5,525 nt of DNA from an uncultured Faecalibacterium sp. GTDB lineage: Bacteria; Bacillota; Clostridia; Oscillospirales; Ruminococcaceae. Location of the stretch: assembly GCA_945982465.1 (NCBI GenBank), contig CAMFSB010000128.1:1-5525 (forward strand), in the 5' to 3' direction. The notes beneath the pieces are model-generated. The model saw only the letters and a program-made list of their open reading frames with translations. It had not been told where the DNA came from and ran no database searches. The translations under genes were made by a program, and so were the position numbers. Shown piece by piece: positions 1-5,068 of this stretch; the stretch's first letter is position 1; each line of letters opens with the position of its first letter.

Positions 1-697
1 GTCCTTTGCTGAGCAGCGTGCGCTGGTTCAGGATGGCCGCCAGCACGGCGTCTGCACCGCGCAGAGGGCTGTCGTCCGCGGTCAGGGCATAGGTGGTAAA
101 CACGGTCTGCTCGCCGGGGACGGCATGCAGATCCTTGCCCGTGACGGCGGCAATGCGATGGCCGCTGAGCACCAGGTGCTCCCACAGCTCCAGCGCGTGG
201 CGGTTGCCGCCCAGCGCTTCGCCCAGCGCTGTGCCACCCAGGGTGGTGTCGTCAACGGCGGTGTTGAACACCTCGATGTAGTCCACCGCCGACCAGTCGT
301 GAAGTTCCATCGCAAAGCGGCAGCCCACCATAACCGGTTCGCCGACGCAGAACGGATGGGCGATGCCCACAGCCCGTGCGCCTGCGGCTTTCAGCCCGCG
401 CAGGAACAGTTCGGGCGCATAGGGATCCAACTGGGTAAAATCGACCATCTGTGTCAGCCCCAGCGCCAGAATGTGCCCCCAGAAGGTCGTGACCTCCACG
501 CCGGGCAGCAGCTCAAGCGCGCCGGCCTTTTCCTGCAGGGCGCGCCAGGCCGCCGCATGGCCGGAAACTGTGTTGTGATCCGTAAGGGCCAGCACACCGA
601 AAGAATGGGCAGCGGCGTAATCTACCAGCTGCGGCACAGTCAGTTCGCCGTCGGAATGGGGCGAATGGTTGTGCAGCTCCGCGCGTAAGTACTTCAT
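1..697 (-). CDS. PHP-domain metal-dependent hydrolase (CehA/McbA-like), C-terminus off the left edge
   Basis: The fold is the polymerase-and-histidinol-phosphatase (PHP) metallohydrolase fold, which binds two or three metal ions and usually cleaves phosphoesters. 232 residues are visible and no stop is reached. The metal-ligand motifs appear in the family order: HNH (H9, H11) with D16 in LHNHSPHSDG, D40-H41 in LTDHN, E68 in PGVEVT with H75 in WGHILALG, H114 in GIAHPF, E142 in IEVFNT, and D189-L-H191 in VTGKDLHA. A complete ligand set argues for an active enzyme. Members range from RNA/DNA 5'-3' exonucleases and nucleoside phosphatases to CehA-type carbamate hydrolases, so the substrate cannot be read from this. 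No signal peptide is seen, so it is likely cytoplasmic. The start ATG (695-697) overlaps the TGA of the upstream gene as ATGA, implying translational coupling. The fold is firm; the substrate is unknown. Confidence 0.9.
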   Translation of the reverse strand, partial: MKYLRAELHNHSPHSDGELTVPQLVDYAAAHSFGVLALTDHNTVSGHAAAWRALQEKAGALELLPGVEVTTFWGHILALGLTQMVDFTQLDPYAPELFLRGLKAAGARAVGIAHPFCVGEPVMVGCRFAMELHDWSAVDYIEVFNTAVDDTTLGGTALGEALGGNRHALELWEHLVLSGHRIAAVTGKDLHAVPGEQTVFTTYALTADDSPLRGADAVLAAILNQRTLLSKG

Positions 698-1161
698 TGC
701 GCCGCCTCCTTTACGCAGACTGTGTAGTGGGTATCGTCGTTCAGCACGTTCAGCACATGCAGCACCACGCGCAGCACGCCCTCGGGCCGGCAGGCCACAA
801 AGCCCTCGCAGGCAGCGTCCGGGGCCAGCACAATGCGTTTGGTCAGTTGGTTGCGGTGGGCCGAGCCGACGCACTGCCCGTTCAGGAACACCGAAACATT
901 GATCTCGCTTTTAGGGCTGCGGCTCAAAAAGCTTTGCTGCTGCTCTGTCAGTTCCAGTCCAGGCTCATTCTGGCGTATGGCTGCGGCACAGGCAGCGCGC
1001 AGCAGCGGTTCCTGTTCGGGTTCACGCTTATCAAACGTGACGCAGATCTCCAGCCCGGCCAGCCGCTGCGGCAGCACCGTGGTGTAGGCAATGTGCCCCT
1101 GAAAACCCTTGCACAGCGCTCCGGATATTTCATACAGTGGATGCGGTATTGTTGACGCCAT
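694..1161 (-). CDS. uncharacterised 155-residue protein coupled to the PHP hydrolase
   Basis: I do not recognise a named family with confidence. The protein is soluble-looking, with no signal peptide, no membrane segment and no evident catalytic motif. Residues 10-45 (YEISGALCKGF then HIAYTTVLPQRLAGLEICVTFDKR) and 86-150 alternate hydrophobic and polar residues as in beta strands, separated by a probable helix at about 50-80. This suggests a small beta-rich domain. The start is supported by AAAGGAG 10 bases upstream. Its TGA overlaps the next gene's ATG, and both share the promoter upstream of 1161. Many CehA/McbA proteins carry a beta-sandwich domain beside the PHP domain, so this could be a separately encoded equivalent or a subunit that stabilises or directs the hydrolase; that is inference. 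It might match a catalogued DUF that I cannot name reliably. Coding status is strong from the RBS, the overlap and the uninterrupted frame. Confidence 0.82.
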   Translation of the reverse strand: MASTIPHPLYEISGALCKGFQGHIAYTTVLPQRLAGLEICVTFDKREPEQEPLLRAACAAAIRQNEPGLELTEQQQSFLSRSPKSEINVSVFLNGQCVGSAHRNQLTKRIVLAPDAACEGFVACRPEGVLRVVLHVLNVLNDDTHYTVCVKEAAQ

Positions 1162-1171
1162 AGAAAAGCGG

Positions 1172-1178
1172 CTCCTTT
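1172..1178 (-). promoter_or_regulatory. ribosome binding site of the 155-residue gene
   Basis: The minus strand reads AAAGGAG, followed by 10 bases before the ATG at 1161-1159. The spacing is slightly long but acceptable, and it is the only good site near this start. Confidence 0.7.
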
Positions 1179-1212
1179 CCCGTCAAATTGCTTATTTTGA
1201 ATGCCTGAATCT

Positions 1213-1225
1213 GTACACATTGTAC
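1213..1225. promoter_or_regulatory. inverted repeat GTACA-n3-TGTAC over the -10 (possible operator)
   Basis: Perfect 5-base arms (1213-1217 and 1221-1225) flank CAT. The repeat coincides with the -10 hexamer and the likely start point of the minus-strand promoter, the classical place for a repressor site. No regulator is identified in the window, so operator function is inferred from position and symmetry alone. Confidence 0.4.
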
Positions 1226-1227
1226 CA
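1219..1227 (-). promoter_or_regulatory. extended -10 promoter for the PHP operon
   Basis: The minus strand reads TGG TACAAT, an extended -10 element (TGn plus a hexamer matching TATAAT at 5 of 6). Transcription would begin near 1212, giving a leader of about 50 bases that contains the AAAGGAG site. The expected -35 position (1242-1247, AGATAC) does not match TTGACA and lies inside a perfect palindrome, so the promoter may rely on the extended element or on an activator. Confidence 0.55.
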
Positions 1228-1238
1228 AGCCTTGCGCT

Positions 1239-1252
1239 GCGGTATCTACCGC
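1239..1252. promoter_or_regulatory. perfect palindrome GCGGTA-TC-TACCGC at the -35 position
   Basis: Six-base arms are separated by two bases. The palindrome is centred about 26 bases from the GTACA repeat and sits where the -35 element should be. With no T-tract after it on either strand, it is not a terminator. A dimeric regulator site is the simplest reading, but a chance palindrome cannot be excluded. Confidence 0.35.
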
Positions 1253-1329
1253 GAACGGATTAAACTGCCATAAAATGGACGTAACCTGCTGTAAAGCCCT
1301 TGCAAAGCAGTCAGCCGCGCCATGCCTGC

Positions 1330-1366
1330 AATAAAAACGGCGGCCAACCGTTTCCCGTTGACCGCC
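1330..1366 (-). terminator. strong intrinsic terminator reading leftward, with no gene ahead of it
   Basis: On the minus strand a 10-base stem (1366-1357 with 1348-1339, one C/A mismatch in the middle) closes an 8-base loop and is followed at once by GTTTTTATT (1338-1330). This is a textbook rho-independent terminator. On the plus strand the hairpin is followed by TGCTGTTT, a poor tail, so the orientation is minus. The nearest rightward DNA on this strand holds no convincing gene, so it either ends an unannotated short or antisense transcript or shields the PHP operon promoter from transcription coming from the right. Confidence 0.7.
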
Positions 1367-1440
1367 TGCTGTTTGGCATTTTGATTCATTTGTTTTTTAT
1401 CGCGCATTGGCAAACCTGAATGGAACCGCCCGGGGCGATG

Positions 1441-1449
1441 TGATATACT
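1441..1449 (+). promoter_or_regulatory. extended -10 promoter for the peroxiredoxin-rhodanese-yaaA operon
   Basis: The plus strand reads TGA TATACT, an extended -10 with 5 of 6 hexamer matches. At 17 bases upstream stands TGGAAC (1421-1426), a weak -35. Transcription would start near 1456 and leave a leader of about 115 bases. The spacer holds a small CGCCC-G-GGGCG palindrome (1427-1437). A second -10-like hexamer, TACAAT at 1544-1549, has no -35 and would leave only about 16 bases before the start codon. Confidence 0.5.
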
Positions 1450-1542
1450 CAGGTCGGATCGCATTTCCCCATTAATAACGGGCATCTGTTGATTGACCGG
1501 CGACCCGCCCCGCAAAACCCGCAGCGCCTTTGCACAGGGCCT

Positions 1543-1557
1543 TTACAATGATTGGAA
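1543..1557. promoter_or_regulatory. PerR/Fur-like dyad before the peroxiredoxin gene
   Basis: The 15-mer TTACAAT-G-ATTGGAA is a 7-1-7 inverted repeat whose arms differ at one position. Compared with the Bacillus PerR box TTATAATNATTATAA (known consensus), 11 of the 14 specified bases agree. It lies directly before the AAAGGAG site, where a bound repressor would block transcription, and overlaps the -10-like TACAAT. The peroxide-defence content of the operon makes PerR control sensible, but no PerR gene is in the window and the match is imperfect. Confidence 0.4.
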
Positions 1558-1558
1558 C

Positions 1559-1565
1559 AAAGGAG
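1559..1565 (+). promoter_or_regulatory. ribosome binding site that sets the peroxiredoxin start
   Basis: AAAGGAG ends 6 bases before the ATG at 1572. The in-frame ATG codons at 1530 and 1548 have no comparable site, and the residues they would add are absent from Bcp proteins, so 1572 is the start. Confidence 0.85.
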
Positions 1566-1571
1566 ACCGCT

Positions 1572-2033
1572 ATGCTTGAAACCGGTATGAGAGCACCTGA
1601 TTTTACCCTGATCGACAAGGACGGCAAGGCCGTCAGCCTGTCCGACTTTCTGGGCCGGAAGGTCGTCGTTTATTTCTACCCCAAAGACAACACCCCCGGC
1701 TGCACCCGGCAGGCCTGCGCCTTTGCCGCCGCCTATGCGCAGTTCAAAGCCAGAAAGGTGGAGATCATCGGCATCAGCAAAGATTCCACAGCGTCCCACC
1801 TGAAATTTGCCCAAAAGTACGAGCTGCCCTTTGTTCTGCTTTCCGACCCGGATTTGCAGGCGATCCAGGCGTATGGCGTCTGGCAGGAAAAGAAGCTCTA
1901 CGGCAAGGTCAGCATGGGCGTGGTGCGCTCCGCCTTTGTCATCGACGAGCAGGGCCGGATCGAAAAGGCCCTGTACAAGGTAAAGCCCGACACAAACGCC
2001 GCCGAGATCCTGGCTTACCTGACGGAGGAATGA
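1572..2033 (+). CDS. bcp: thiol peroxidase, Bcp/PrxQ-type peroxiredoxin
   Basis: It reduces hydrogen peroxide and organic hydroperoxides through a reactive cysteine, which is recycled by thioredoxin or a similar dithiol in the cytoplasm. The 153-residue length is normal for the AhpC/TSA superfamily Bcp group. The N-terminus APDFTL (8-13) is typical. The active-site loop TPGCTRQAC carries the peroxidatic C44 with T41 and P42, and C49 five residues on is the resolving cysteine of atypical two-cysteine Bcp enzymes such as E. coli Bcp. R119 in VVRSAFVID supplies the conserved catalytic arginine. No signal peptide is present. It is the first gene of a three-gene operon; the lipoprotein rhodanese begins 3 bases after its stop. 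A longer in-frame start at 1530 is rejected because AAAGGAG stands 6 bases before 1572. Identification is firm; the electron donor is not shown. Confidence 0.95.
   Translation: MLETGMRAPDFTLIDKDGKAVSLSDFLGRKVVVYFYPKDNTPGCTRQACAFAAAYAQFKARKVEIIGISKDSTASHLKFAQKYELPFVLLSDPDLQAIQAYGVWQEKKLYGKVSMGVVRSAFVIDEQGRIEKALYKVKPDTNAAEILAYLTEE
2024..2028 (+). promoter_or_regulatory. ribosome binding site of the rhodanese gene, inside bcp
   Basis: GGAGG lies within the last codons of the peroxiredoxin gene, 8 bases before the ATG at 2037. This supports the start and suggests coupled translation. Confidence 0.75.
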
Positions 2034-2036
2034 CCC

Positions 2037-2411
2037 ATGAAGCGGATCGTTTGCCTGCTGTTTGCCCTGCTGCTGGCGTTCACCGGCTGCAAAGCCGCCG
2101 AGAGCACCTACCAGCAGATCACACAGCAGGAAGCCAAAGCCATGATGGACACACAAGAGGTCATCGTTTTGGACGTGCGGGAGCAGGACGAGTTTGATGC
2201 CGGGCACATCCCCGGCGCGGTTCTGCTGCCTGTGGGCACCATCACACAGGACGCTGCGGCCGCCGTGATCCCCGGGCTGGATTCGACGGTGCTGGTCTAC
2301 TGCCGCAGCGGCAACCGCAGCAAAAAAGCAGCCCAGGCCCTTGCGGACCTGGGTTACACCAGCATTTATGAATTTGGCGGCATCAGCACCTGGCCTTATG
2401 AGGTAGAGTAA
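2037..2411 (+). CDS. single-domain rhodanese-like lipoprotein
   Basis: The 124-residue protein starts with a lipoprotein signal peptide: K2-R3, a hydrophobic core at 4-15 and a lipobox-like FTGC with C18 as the probable lipidated residue. It should therefore sit on the outer face of the membrane. Residues 26-123 form one rhodanese domain: VIVLDVREQDEFDAGHIPGA (42-61) is the conserved CH2A-type segment, and the active-site loop CRSGNRS (89-95) has the catalytic C89, which carries a persulfide in active sulfurtransferases. The GGISTWPYE ending (114-122) is typical. Most single-domain rhodaneses are cytoplasmic; exported lipoprotein forms are less common and their sulfur donors and acceptors are poorly known. 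It lies between a peroxiredoxin and yaaA with gaps of 3 and 2 bases, so a link to thiol or peroxide chemistry outside the membrane is inferred. Phenylalanine at lipobox position -3 is not the usual leucine. Confidence 0.9.
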   Translation: MKRIVCLLFALLLAFTGCKAAESTYQQITQQEAKAMMDTQEVIVLDVREQDEFDAGHIPGAVLLPVGTITQDAAAAVIPGLDSTVLVYCRSGNRSKKAAQALADLGYTSIYEFGGISTWPYEVE

Positions 2412-2413
2412 CC

Positions 2414-3187
2414 ATGCGGATCATCATTTCACCGGCAAAGAAAATGACCGAGGACGACGGCCTGCCCTGGCTGGATCTTCCCGCCTTCCTGCCCAGGACC
2501 GAGCGGCTTGCAAAAGCCCTGCAGGCAATGCGTTACGACGAGCTGAAAAAGCTCTGGAAATGCAACGACCAGATCGCCGCGCTGAACGCCGAACGGCTGG
2601 CCCGCATGAATTTGCGTGCCCGGCTGACGCCCGCTATTCTGGCGTATGAGGGAATTCAGTATCAGTACATGGCGCCCGATGTGTTTACGCAGCAGGAATT
2701 CGACTATGTGCAGCAGCACCTGCGCATCCTGTCCGGCTTTTACGGCGTATTGAAGCCCTTTGACGGCGTTGTGCCCTACCGGCTGGAAATGCAGGCCAAG
2801 CTGAAAACCAGCGGAGCAAACGACCTGTACGGCTATTGGGGCAGCAGCCTTGCGGAGCATCTTTTCGCTGAGACCGACTGCATCGTCAACCTGGCCTCTA
2901 AAGAATACAGCCTGTGCGTATCCCGCTACCTGCCCGATGGTTTCCGGTTCATCACCTGCATCTTTGGGGAGGAACAAGACGGAAAAGTGATCGAAAAGGG
3001 AACGATGTGCAAGATGGCCCGGGGCGAAATGGTGCGCTATATGGCGGAAAATCAGCTTGCAGACCCGGAGCAGCTCCGGGCGTTTGACCGCCTGGGTTAC
3101 CGATTTGACCCGGGCCGTTCCGGCGACGACGTGTTTGTTTTTCTGCGGGAGCCCGCCCAAAAGTGCGGCGGCCGGCTGGTGCGCTGA
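2414..3187 (+). CDS. yaaA: peroxide stress protein YaaA (UPF0246/DUF328)
   Basis: YaaA protects cells during hydrogen peroxide stress; in E. coli it is in the OxyR regulon and lowers intracellular unincorporated iron, limiting Fenton damage to DNA and proteins. The biochemical activity is still unsettled, although the E. coli structure has a DNA-binding-like fold. The 257-residue length matches the family. Diagnostic segments are the start MRIIISPAKKM (1-11), the signature at 106-126 (LSGFYG, then KPFD, then PYRLEM), NLASKEYS (159-166) and a C-terminal KMARGEMVRYM (200-210). GAGGT lies 9 bases before the ATG, and the gap from the rhodanese stop is 2 bases, so it is the last gene of the peroxide operon. 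It faces the sucrose operon convergently. The C-terminal tail beyond about residue 246 (PAQKCGGRLVR) is probably lineage-specific. Confidence 0.95.
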   Translation: MRIIISPAKKMTEDDGLPWLDLPAFLPRTERLAKALQAMRYDELKKLWKCNDQIAALNAERLARMNLRARLTPAILAYEGIQYQYMAPDVFTQQEFDYVQQHLRILSGFYGVLKPFDGVVPYRLEMQAKLKTSGANDLYGYWGSSLAEHLFAETDCIVNLASKEYSLCVSRYLPDGFRFITCIFGEEQDGKVIEKGTMCKMARGEMVRYMAENQLADPEQLRAFDRLGYRFDPGRSGDDVFVFLREPAQKCGGRLVR

Positions 3188-3200
3188 ACGAATCGGCCAT

Positions 3201-3232
3201 GCGGCCAAGGGCCGCCGGCCTGAAGGAAGGCC
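3201..3232 (+). other. GC-rich tandem hairpins after yaaA
   Basis: GCGGCC-AAG-GGCCGC (3201-3215) is a perfect 6-base stem, followed directly by GGCCT-GAAGGA-AGGCC (3217-3232). Neither is followed by a T-tract on the plus strand (CTGTTGCA follows), so this is not a canonical intrinsic terminator. It may protect the 3' end or pause polymerase. It is the only structure available to mark the end of the peroxide operon before convergent DNA begins. Confidence 0.4.
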
Positions 3233-3248
3233 CTGTTGCACTGACGGT

Positions 3249-3270
3249 AAAACACTTCCCCGGCAGTGTT
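3249..3270 (-). terminator. weak intrinsic terminator of the sucrose operon
   Basis: On the minus strand a 6-base stem AACACT/AGTGTT (3270-3265 with 3256-3251) closes an 8-base GC-rich loop and runs into TTTT then ACCG. The stem begins within the TAA stop codon of the GH13 gene. The short stem and short T-tract make it weak, but position and orientation fit. Confidence 0.45.
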
Positions 3271-5065
3271 ACAGGATGCGTGCTTCGTACGCATCCAGCC
3301 AAACGGTTTCCGGCAGATGCACGCCGATCGCGCTGTCCAGGCGGACGCACTGTTTTTGTTCTGTAAAATTGAACAGCCCTGCCAGCGTTTTGGTACCGTG
3401 CCTGCGCACCAGTGTCAGCACGGCAGGATTGTGACTGTCCCAGGTGGTGACCCATGCGTCCGGGGCAAAGCACTCGTCCGCCCGCAGGGCGCGGAGCTGC
3501 TCCATCCCGCGCCAGAGGGCATTCTGCACCGTGCCCGGCACCGTGCGCTGTGCAGCCTTTTCCCAATCGAAACGGCTGCGGTGCAGGTTGCGGCTGTCCT
3601 CCGCGAGGGCAGGGTCCGACTTGTAGCCCCAGCCATTGAGCTGGCCGATCTCATCGCCGCAGTGCCGCATGGGGATGCGCGGCTCATAGGCCTTCGCGCT
3701 GTGCAGCAACAGATCACGCCGCACGGCCAATGCGAGCGCGGCAGAGTCGCCCTTTTCCAGCGCCTGTTCCACCCCGCAAAGGCTGGCGGCTGTGCCGCAG
3801 CTCCGGGCGTCGCGGGTGGCGGGGTCATAGTTGTACAGCTCGCCCCTGGCCCAGCTGCCGGGGAACTGGCCCTCATAGAAATGATAGAGATACTCCTTGT
3901 GCGCCTGCGGGTCGATCCCGATGCGGCGCTCCTCCGCCTCATCCAACCCCCAGCCGATGTCATCGTGGCAGCGCAGATAGTTGACAAACCAGCAGTTTTG
4001 GGGCAGCGCGTGCAGGGCATCCAGCTGCGCTTTCAGCAGGCGGGTGTCCCGGCTGGCCAGAGCGCCCCACAAATTGACCATGGTAGACACATTGTAAAGC
4101 ATATGGCACTCCGGCTTTTCGGGGGTGCCAAAGTAGGCAGCCAGTTCCTTGGGCGCCATGACCACCTCGCCCTTGAGGACGACCGCCGGGCAGACCACCT
4201 CCAGCACCATGCGCAGCATCCGTACAATGGTATGCACCTGCGGCAAATTGCGGCAGCTGGTGCCCAGTTGCTTCCAGATATAGGGCACCGCGTCAATGCG
4301 GAACACTTCCACGCCCAGGTTTGCCAGATGCAGGATGCTCTTTGTCATCTCCACAAACACGGCAGGATTGGCGTAGTTCAGGTCCCACTGGTAGGCATGA
4401 AAGGTCGTGAGCACCCACTGGCGCATCTCCTCGCACCAGGTAAAGTTGCCCGGCGCAGTGTTGGAAAACACCTGCGGCACCGTGCGCTCGTACTGGTCGG
4501 GAATGGTGCGGTCCGGGTAGCAGTGGTAATATGCCTGATAGGTTTTATCGCCGGCTTTTGCCGCCATTGCCCAGCGGTGGGTGCTGGCGGTATGGTTCAT
4601 CACCACATCCAGACACAGGCTGATCCCCGCCTTGCGCAGCTCCGCAGTCAGGGCGGCCAGATCCTCGTTGGTGCCAAGGGCTGGATCCACGGTATCGAAA
4701 TCCTCCACCGCATAGCCGCCATCGTTGTGGGGATGGGGCATTTGCAGTAAGGGCATCAGATGCAGATAGGTCAGCCGCTGCTCCTTTAAGTACGGCAGCT
4801 TTTGCGCCAGCGCTTTCAGGTTGCCCGCAAACAGATCGGTGTACATCGTCATGCCGAACATACTGCCCCGCTTATACCACTCCGGGTCGGCGGTGCGGGC
4901 GGCGTCCAGCGCTTTCAGCTCCGGGCTGCGGGCGTTCCATGCCTGCTGCATTCCGGCTTCCAGCCGGCCCAGCGCGGCGCGGTCCTGATACAACTCCATA
5001 AAAAGCCATTCCAACTCGTCGCGGTGGCGGGAAAGGCAGCGTTCAAATTCCATTGCCTGCTCCAT
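3269..5065 (-). CDS. GH13 subfamily 4 glucosyltransferase/hydrolase: amylosucrase or sucrose hydrolase
   Basis: Amylosucrase transfers glucose from sucrose onto an alpha-1,4-glucan and releases fructose; close relatives instead hydrolyse sucrose. The 598 residues begin with the helical N-terminal domain of the subfamily (about 1-70), then the (beta/alpha)8 barrel. Barrel motifs in order are NDGGYAVEDF with D115, LDVVMNH (D153, N157, H158), VFRIDAVPYIWKQLGT with nucleophile D258 and R256, LKGE with acid/base E300, and LRCHDDIGW with transition-state residue D368. GDEIGQLN (470-477) and DSRNLHR (490-496) are also subfamily features, and the C-terminal sheet ends around LFNFTE (564-569). Length is slightly below the roughly 630-650 usual for amylosucrases. 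No signal peptide is present, so sucrose would be used inside the cell. It starts 3 bases after the sugar kinase stop. An ATG 12 bases in, at 5053, has the better ribosome binding site and could be the true start. Subfamily is firm; transferase versus hydrolase cannot be decided here. Confidence 0.92.
   Translation of the reverse strand: MEQAMEFERCLSRHRDELEWLFMELYQDRAALGRLEAGMQQAWNARSPELKALDAARTADPEWYKRGSMFGMTMYTDLFAGNLKALAQKLPYLKEQRLTYLHLMPLLQMPHPHNDGGYAVEDFDTVDPALGTNEDLAALTAELRKAGISLCLDVVMNHTASTHRWAMAAKAGDKTYQAYYHCYPDRTIPDQYERTVPQVFSNTAPGNFTWCEEMRQWVLTTFHAYQWDLNYANPAVFVEMTKSILHLANLGVEVFRIDAVPYIWKQLGTSCRNLPQVHTIVRMLRMVLEVVCPAVVLKGEVVMAPKELAAYFGTPEKPECHMLYNVSTMVNLWGALASRDTRLLKAQLDALHALPQNCWFVNYLRCHDDIGWGLDEAEERRIGIDPQAHKEYLYHFYEGQFPGSWARGELYNYDPATRDARSCGTAASLCGVEQALEKGDSAALALAVRRDLLLHSAKAYEPRIPMRHCGDEIGQLNGWGYKSDPALAEDSRNLHRSRFDWEKAAQRTVPGTVQNALWRGMEQLRALRADECFAPDAWVTTWDSHNPAVLTLVRRHGTKTLAGLFNFTEQKQCVRLDSAIGVHLPETVWLDAYEARIL
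5060..5063 (-). promoter_or_regulatory. GGAG site favouring the internal ATG of the GH13 gene
   Basis: On the minus strand GGAG (5063-5060) lies 6 bases before the in-frame ATG at 5053-5051. The first ATG (5065-5063) has only a weak GGA 10 bases upstream. Starting at 5053 would shorten the protein by four residues to 594. Confidence 0.45.
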
Positions 5066-5068
5066 GGT

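Larger units (their letters stand above)
1162..1571. other. 410-base divergent intergenic region
   Basis: This gap separates the minus-strand PHP operon from the plus-strand peroxide operon. It contains the PHP promoter with two inverted repeats (1213-1252), a leftward intrinsic terminator (1330-1366), a rightward extended -10 promoter (1441-1449) and a PerR-like dyad (1543-1557). Between 1253 and 1329 I see only short imperfect symmetries (CCAT-AAA-ATGG at 1268-1278; CTGCT at 1286-1290 with AGCAG at 1306-1310). No convincing coding sequence is present: the longest frame across it runs straight through the terminator hairpin and lacks a ribosome binding site. Confidence 0.7.

Noticed and set aside
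125..688. Plus-strand open frame of 187 codons at the left.
   Set aside because: It is the mirror of the PHP-domain gene, whose ligands H9, H11, D16, D40, E68, H75, H114, D189 and H191 are all on the minus strand.
1246..1515. Minus-strand frame of 89 codons filling the divergent gap, with a short hydrophobic stretch.
   Set aside because: It reads through the strong intrinsic terminator at 1330-1366, has no ribosome binding site at any of its ATGs, and overlaps the promoter elements on both sides.
1544..1549. TACAAT as the main promoter -10 of the peroxide operon.
   Set aside because: The hexamer 17 bases upstream (GCAGCG) does not resemble a -35 and the leader would be only about 16 bases. 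The extended -10 at 1441-1449 is more credible, though a second start here is not excluded.
1530..1571. Longer start for the peroxiredoxin at 1530.
   Set aside because: The 14 extra residues match nothing in Bcp proteins, span the PerR-like dyad and ribosome binding site, and have no upstream AGGAG.
1449..2207. Minus-strand open frame of 252 codons across the peroxiredoxin and rhodanese genes.
   Set aside because: It is antisense to two clearly coding genes, crosses their junction and regulatory region, and lacks a start signal or domain.
2429..3241. Minus-strand open frame of 270 codons opposite yaaA.
   Set aside because: YaaA motifs are complete on the plus strand; the opposite frame has no recognisable domain or ribosome binding site.
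3266..4750. Long plus-strand open frame of 494 codons opposite the GH13 gene.
   Set aside because: It lies wholly antisense to a gene with all catalytic motifs intact. Its sequence resembles no domain, and such mirror frames arise from GC-rich third-codon bias.
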